A stretch of 64,000 nt of DNA, taken from positions 124,001-188,000 of the IMG/VR virus record IMGVR_UViG_3300041411_000129. One strand, written 5' to 3'. The notes beneath the pieces were generated by a model. It had not been told where the DNA came from, made no database searches, and worked only from the letters and a program-made list of their open reading frames with translations. This stretch comes from a virus. Of this stretch, positions 61,435-64,000 are shown one piece after another (position 1 is the first letter of the stretch; every line of letters begins with the position of its first letter). Made by a program: the position numbers and the translations under genes.

Positions 61435-61814
61435 ACCTCCAACCACACCACACCCTTGATGCAATGGCTTTCTATAAGCGGCACAAAGAGCTACATGATC
61501 AAGGCGCACCATCCTTCACCTTCGACTCTATCACTAACTTAGCCCAACCAGGTAAGGTTGTGTATGAGTCACCACTCTTCCAGCCGGAAGCGGTTGTAGA
61601 CGGTCGTTACGAAGCTTATTACAAAGCTGACATCGAACTGTCAGAACGCAGCGCTACATTTATAGCTGCAAATCCAAACGCATCATTCATCGAAACACTC
61701 TTCTTTCTCATTTACGGAGTAACAATCCATGACCAAGCAAACCCCTCAGACGCCAGTGGACACAATCAGCCTGTCGGAGAAATTCCGACTAACCCTTATT
61801 CCAAACTCGACTGA
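61431..61814 (+). CDS. Hypothetical protein, 127 aa
   Basis: Not recognised. It begins in the stop of the Cys-rich frame (ATGA). The first 100 residues look globular; the last 28 (after YGVTIHDQ) overlap the next gene by 86 nt and read as low-complexity polar sequence, possibly an extension beyond the original end. Confidence 0.6.
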   Translation: MNLQPHHTLDAMAFYKRHKELHDQGAPSFTFDSITNLAQPGKVVYESPLFQPEAVVDGRYEAYYKADIELSERSATFIAANPNASFIETLFFLIYGVTIHDQANPSDASGHNQPVGEIPTNPYSKLD

Positions 61815-62196
61815 TATCCCAGTCGCTCACGTAGCCAGCATCACCACTATCGAAGAGCTGGACGAAGACCGTACTGAAGTAATCAACACTTATCCAGTAC
61901 AAGCGGCCTTCACCGTCGATCAAATGAAAGACGGCGCCTGGGTTCAACTGCAAGAAGCTGACTTCACTGAAAGCATGTACGCTGAACTGAAGCCGCTGGT
62001 TGAAGCTGAACACAAACGTGGCTGCGAACTCAATGGCACTGCGTTCGATCAACGCATGATCCATGAATACGTTCACGTCCCGATCATCGGTCACCGCAAG
62101 CACGCTGCTGCGCTGCTCGCAAGCCTGAGCGGTAAGACCAAGATCTTCACCGACTCTCCGCTCGAGCAAACTGAATACAAGCAAGGCGATAAGTAA
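61729..62196 (+). CDS. Hypothetical protein, 155 aa
   Basis: Not recognised. CGGAG precedes ATG 61729, which lies inside the previous gene. A Thr/Pro-rich N-terminus leads into an acidic helical domain with several His (MIHEYVHVPIIGHRKHAAALL near 118-140). Strong terminator follows. Codon use suggests fair expression. Confidence 0.65.
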   Translation: MTKQTPQTPVDTISLSEKFRLTLIPNSTDIPVAHVASITTIEELDEDRTEVINTYPVQAAFTVDQMKDGAWVQLQEADFTESMYAELKPLVEAEHKRGCELNGTAFDQRMIHEYVHVPIIGHRKHAAALLASLSGKTKIFTDSPLEQTEYKQGDK

Positions 62197-62214
62197 AGTT
62201 ATCGCAACACAGTG

Positions 62215-62234
62215 CGCCGGGGCTTTCCCCGGCG
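62215..62234 (+). terminator. GC-rich hairpin terminator
   Basis: CGCCGGGG-CTTT-CCCCGGCG followed by TAACTATCAACCTTTTTT. Confidence 0.85.
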
Positions 62235-62292
62235 TAACTATCAACCTTTTTTGCTAACCTTATAGAACCAATTTCTTATCAGGAGTGTCATC

Positions 62293-62502
62293 ATGTTGCG
62301 AGCGTTTCTTTTCTTGGCTATCGGTGTTATTGCAGGCGCAGCTACACAAGTGGTAATCCACAAACACCCCGTTCAACTTAACGGCGCCGCTAAAGCAATG
62401 GCCGACTGCGTTGAGAAGGATAGCATCGGTGTAATCAGTCCTGCCGAACTCAACAACGTTTATAAGCTGTGCTGGAATCACGCGACTTTAACTAAGCGAT
62501 AA
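62293..62502 (+). CDS. Small envelope protein with signal-anchor, 69 aa
   Basis: CAGGAG precedes ATG 62293. MLRAFLFLAIGVIAGAATQV is a signal-peptide-like or anchor helix; the remaining 45 residues contain two Cys (C47 and C60 by my count) that could form a disulfide in the periplasm. Not otherwise recognised. Confidence 0.65.
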   Translation: MLRAFLFLAIGVIAGAATQVVIHKHPVQLNGAAKAMADCVEKDSIGVISPAELNNVYKLCWNHATLTKR

Positions 62503-62512
62503 GGATACTTCA

Positions 62513-63124
62513 ATGCGTTACGGACAAGAGCCACAAGTACTTGGGGAATTCCCTATCGATCTGGTTAAGGCTAAGGTCGAGATGTGTTTCGTGCAGTATC
62601 TCCCTATCTTCATCCCAGGTATGCGGAGTATTGAAATCCCCGTTAACCTGGACTGGATTCGCCCACTGGTCAGACAGATCGAATGGGACGCCGCCACTGA
62701 ACATGTTTACGTATCGGTGAAGCACCTATTCGTTACTCCAGACAACATGGGTAATCGCCCTGGCTGGCATTCGGATGGCTTCGGTACAGATGACCTCAAT
62801 TATATCTGGACTGACCACTTCCCAACCGAGTTCTCTATTCAGGACTTCGAGTTGAGTGAAGATCACCATCTGTCGTTGATCGAACTTGAACAGCAGGTTA
62901 AGCCTGAGAGCATCCGCACTTACGGCGAGAACAAACTGGTACGACTGGATAAATACAACATCCATCGTCCGCCAGTGCAGGACAAATCTGGATTCCGTAC
63001 TTTCGTGAAGATCTCGGTCTCCAAAGAACGGTACAACCTGCAAGGCAACGCGCACAATCACCTGATTGATTACGATTGGGAAATGAAACCTCGTGACGCT
63101 GTGCGCAATCCTACTTCGGCATGA
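62513..63124 (+). CDS. 2-oxoglutarate/Fe(II) oxygenase-like protein, 203 aa
   Basis: The HxD...H iron triad can be read as H86 and D88 in PGWHSDGF and H151 in NIHRPP; R162 in GFRTFVKIS sits where the 2-oxoglutarate-binding Arg is found. The spacing (H-x-D, then about 63 residues, H, then 11, R) fits the double-stranded beta-helix fold. Such enzymes hydroxylate nucleobases, proteins or metabolites; the substrate here is unknown. The GATAAGGA before ATG 62513 is a fair ribosome site. Motif evidence only. Confidence 0.55.
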   Translation: MRYGQEPQVLGEFPIDLVKAKVEMCFVQYLPIFIPGMRSIEIPVNLDWIRPLVRQIEWDAATEHVYVSVKHLFVTPDNMGNRPGWHSDGFGTDDLNYIWTDHFPTEFSIQDFELSEDHHLSLIELEQQVKPESIRTYGENKLVRLDKYNIHRPPVQDKSGFRTFVKISVSKERYNLQGNAHNHLIDYDWEMKPRDAVRNPTSA

Positions 63125-63357
63125 GTAAGACAGCTCAACGAAATCGCCAGCTTTACGCCTACGGATACAGAGTCGGACTCGGTAAAGAGAAGTTCGATTG
63201 GACTAGACGTGCGCGTAAGGTGGGGTGGGAAGCATTCGATCGCGGCAAGGCTGCTGGTAAAGCAGAGAAGCTTCGACGCCAACAGCTTAATGCTAATCCA
63301 TGGCTTGACTTCAAACGGTGGGTTAAACGCGTCTTCCGTAACTTGATAAAACGATAA
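63121..63357 (+). CDS. Small basic protein, 78 aa
   Basis: Not recognised. ATGA overlap with the oxygenase-like gene. It has many Arg and Lys residues and few acidic ones, predicted helical, ending KRVFRNLIKR; nucleic acid binding is plausible. Followed by a terminator. Confidence 0.65.
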   Translation: MSKTAQRNRQLYAYGYRVGLGKEKFDWTRRARKVGWEAFDRGKAAGKAEKLRRQQLNANPWLDFKRWVKRVFRNLIKR

Positions 63358-63365
63358 CAGCATAC

Positions 63366-63385
63366 AGCCGGGGCAATCCCCGGCT
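63366..63385 (+). terminator. GC-rich hairpin terminator
   Basis: AGCCGGGG-CAAT-CCCCGGCT followed by TTGTG; the T-tract is short. Confidence 0.7.
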
Positions 63386-63405
63386 TTGTGTCAGGAGAGT
63401 TCGCA

Positions 63406-63516
63406 ATGACTAAACTGCAAATGGTTCTGGCTGTTCCAGTAGGTATCGCTGTACTGATGGGTATCGGTCATGCTGCTATCTGGATTCATGAAATGATTCG
63501 GGCAGGTTGGCTATGA
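63406..63516 (+). CDS. Single-pass membrane microprotein, 36 aa
   Basis: AGGAG precedes ATG 63406. MTKLQMVLAVPVGIAVLMGI is one hydrophobic helix followed by a short amphipathic tail (WIHEMIRAGWL). The stop overlaps the next start (ATGA). Function unknown. Confidence 0.6.
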   Translation: MTKLQMVLAVPVGIAVLMGIGHAAIWIHEMIRAGWL

Positions 63517-63788
63517 CAGCTGCTACAGAAATCTGGACTAAACCAGAGGACCTAACGGATGCACACAAGGCGCTTAGAGCAGTCATGCGCTGGCGGTGTC
63601 TTGAAGTGCTTCCGGATGGGTGTATGAAAGCTGTCGATGAGATCACCGGCGTTCTGTCCAACTTCACCCCTGCTGTTATTACTCTGCAAGGGTTGGAGAT
63701 TGGCGATGCTATTGAAGTACGGGAAGGAGCTACCCGTAATCTCGATGTGGTTATTCTTTACAAAAGCGGAGTGAAGTATGAGTCTTGA
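63513..63788 (+). CDS. Hypothetical protein, 91 aa
   Basis: Not recognised. ATG 63513 overlaps the membrane microprotein stop; the TTG at 63507 is unneeded. A helical half with RWRCLEVLPDGCM precedes a beta-like second half. It overlaps the following gene by 11 nt. Confidence 0.65.
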   Translation: MTAATEIWTKPEDLTDAHKALRAVMRWRCLEVLPDGCMKAVDEITGVLSNFTPAVITLQGLEIGDAIEVREGATRNLDVVILYKSGVKYES

Positions 63789-64000
63789 CCTAGCGATCTA
63801 TGACGGCAACGATCTGGAACAAGCCTGTATCATCAACTTCACGAACGATGGTTTCCAGGAATTAGTTACTCTCGGTCTTGGGCAGGTTCCTCACTGTACC
63901 GCTAATGATGGCAACCGCGTCATCGACCTCCAGATCTTCCGCCCTAAGGTCGTGAGTATTCTGGAGCAACGTAAGATCCCGAACAATCAAACCCGTGAAA
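63778..64000 (+). CDS. Hypothetical protein, 3' partial
   Basis: ATG 63778 lies inside the previous gene with CGGAGTG upstream. The 74 visible residues start MSLDLAIYDGNDLEQACIIN and run off the window. No family recognised. Confidence 0.6.
   Translation, partial: MSLDLAIYDGNDLEQACIINFTNDGFQELVTLGLGQVPHCTANDGNRVIDLQIFRPKVVSILEQRKIPNNQTRE

Noticed and set aside
1-64000. tRNA genes and CRISPR arrays
   Set aside because: I saw no cloverleaf-like sequence with a TTC loop and CCA end and no regularly spaced direct repeats; a tRNAscan run would settle the tRNA question.

Overview
This window is part of the genome of a jumbo, nucleus-forming bacteriophage of the phiKZ group, most likely infecting Pseudomonas. 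The evidence is: (i) fragments of two multisubunit RNA polymerases encoded as split beta and beta' genes; (ii) a family of acidic-leader virion proteins with S-x-E sites like those cut by the phiKZ prohead protease; (iii) gene order chmA-like tail / beta'N / ... / beta C / beta'C / helicase that matches my memory of phiKZ gp54-gp75; (iv) dense packing with ATGA/TAATG overlaps and strong GC hairpin terminators. Homology statements come from motif reading and remembered synteny only; no search was run.

Layout. 1-20089 (+ strand): the C-terminus of a probable nuclear-shell protein, then the non-virion RNA polymerase (nvRNAP) region: beta'N with Zn site and NADFDGD, a run of small unknown genes, an SbcD/Mre11-like nuclease, an SSB-like protein ending DDDIPF, a candidate fifth nvRNAP subunit, two large proteins with glycine/arginine-rich tails, beta C, beta'C and an SF2 helicase. 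20148-24119 (- strand): a long acidic protein, a second beta'C (candidate virion RNAP subunit) and an unknown protein. 24181-53864 (both strands): mainly virion genes, with a gene apparently frameshifted at a T8 run, an M48-like metalloprotease, a baseplate J/gp6-like protein, a baseplate-hub candidate, and seven inner-head-type paralogues (three scattered, four in tandem). A split family B DNA polymerase N-terminal half lies in this block. 53957-64000 (+ strand): small accessory and early-type genes: a ligase OB/Zn-finger fragment next to a macro domain, membrane microproteins, another inner-head-like protein, a ribbon-helix-helix regulator, a thymidylate synthase with a large insertion, a 2OG-Fe(II) oxygenase-like protein and many unknowns.

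Regulation. Six intergenic sites share a (T/C)ACACATTACC-like box, typically 41-52 nt before a start codon; it resembles the phiKZ early promoter as I remember it (TATATTAC). About half of the 24 terminator hairpins end in TATG, which I remember as the phiKZ late (nvRNAP) promoter core. No tRNA, CRISPR array, insertion sequence or homing endonuclease was seen, and no stretch over 300 bases lacks a gene.
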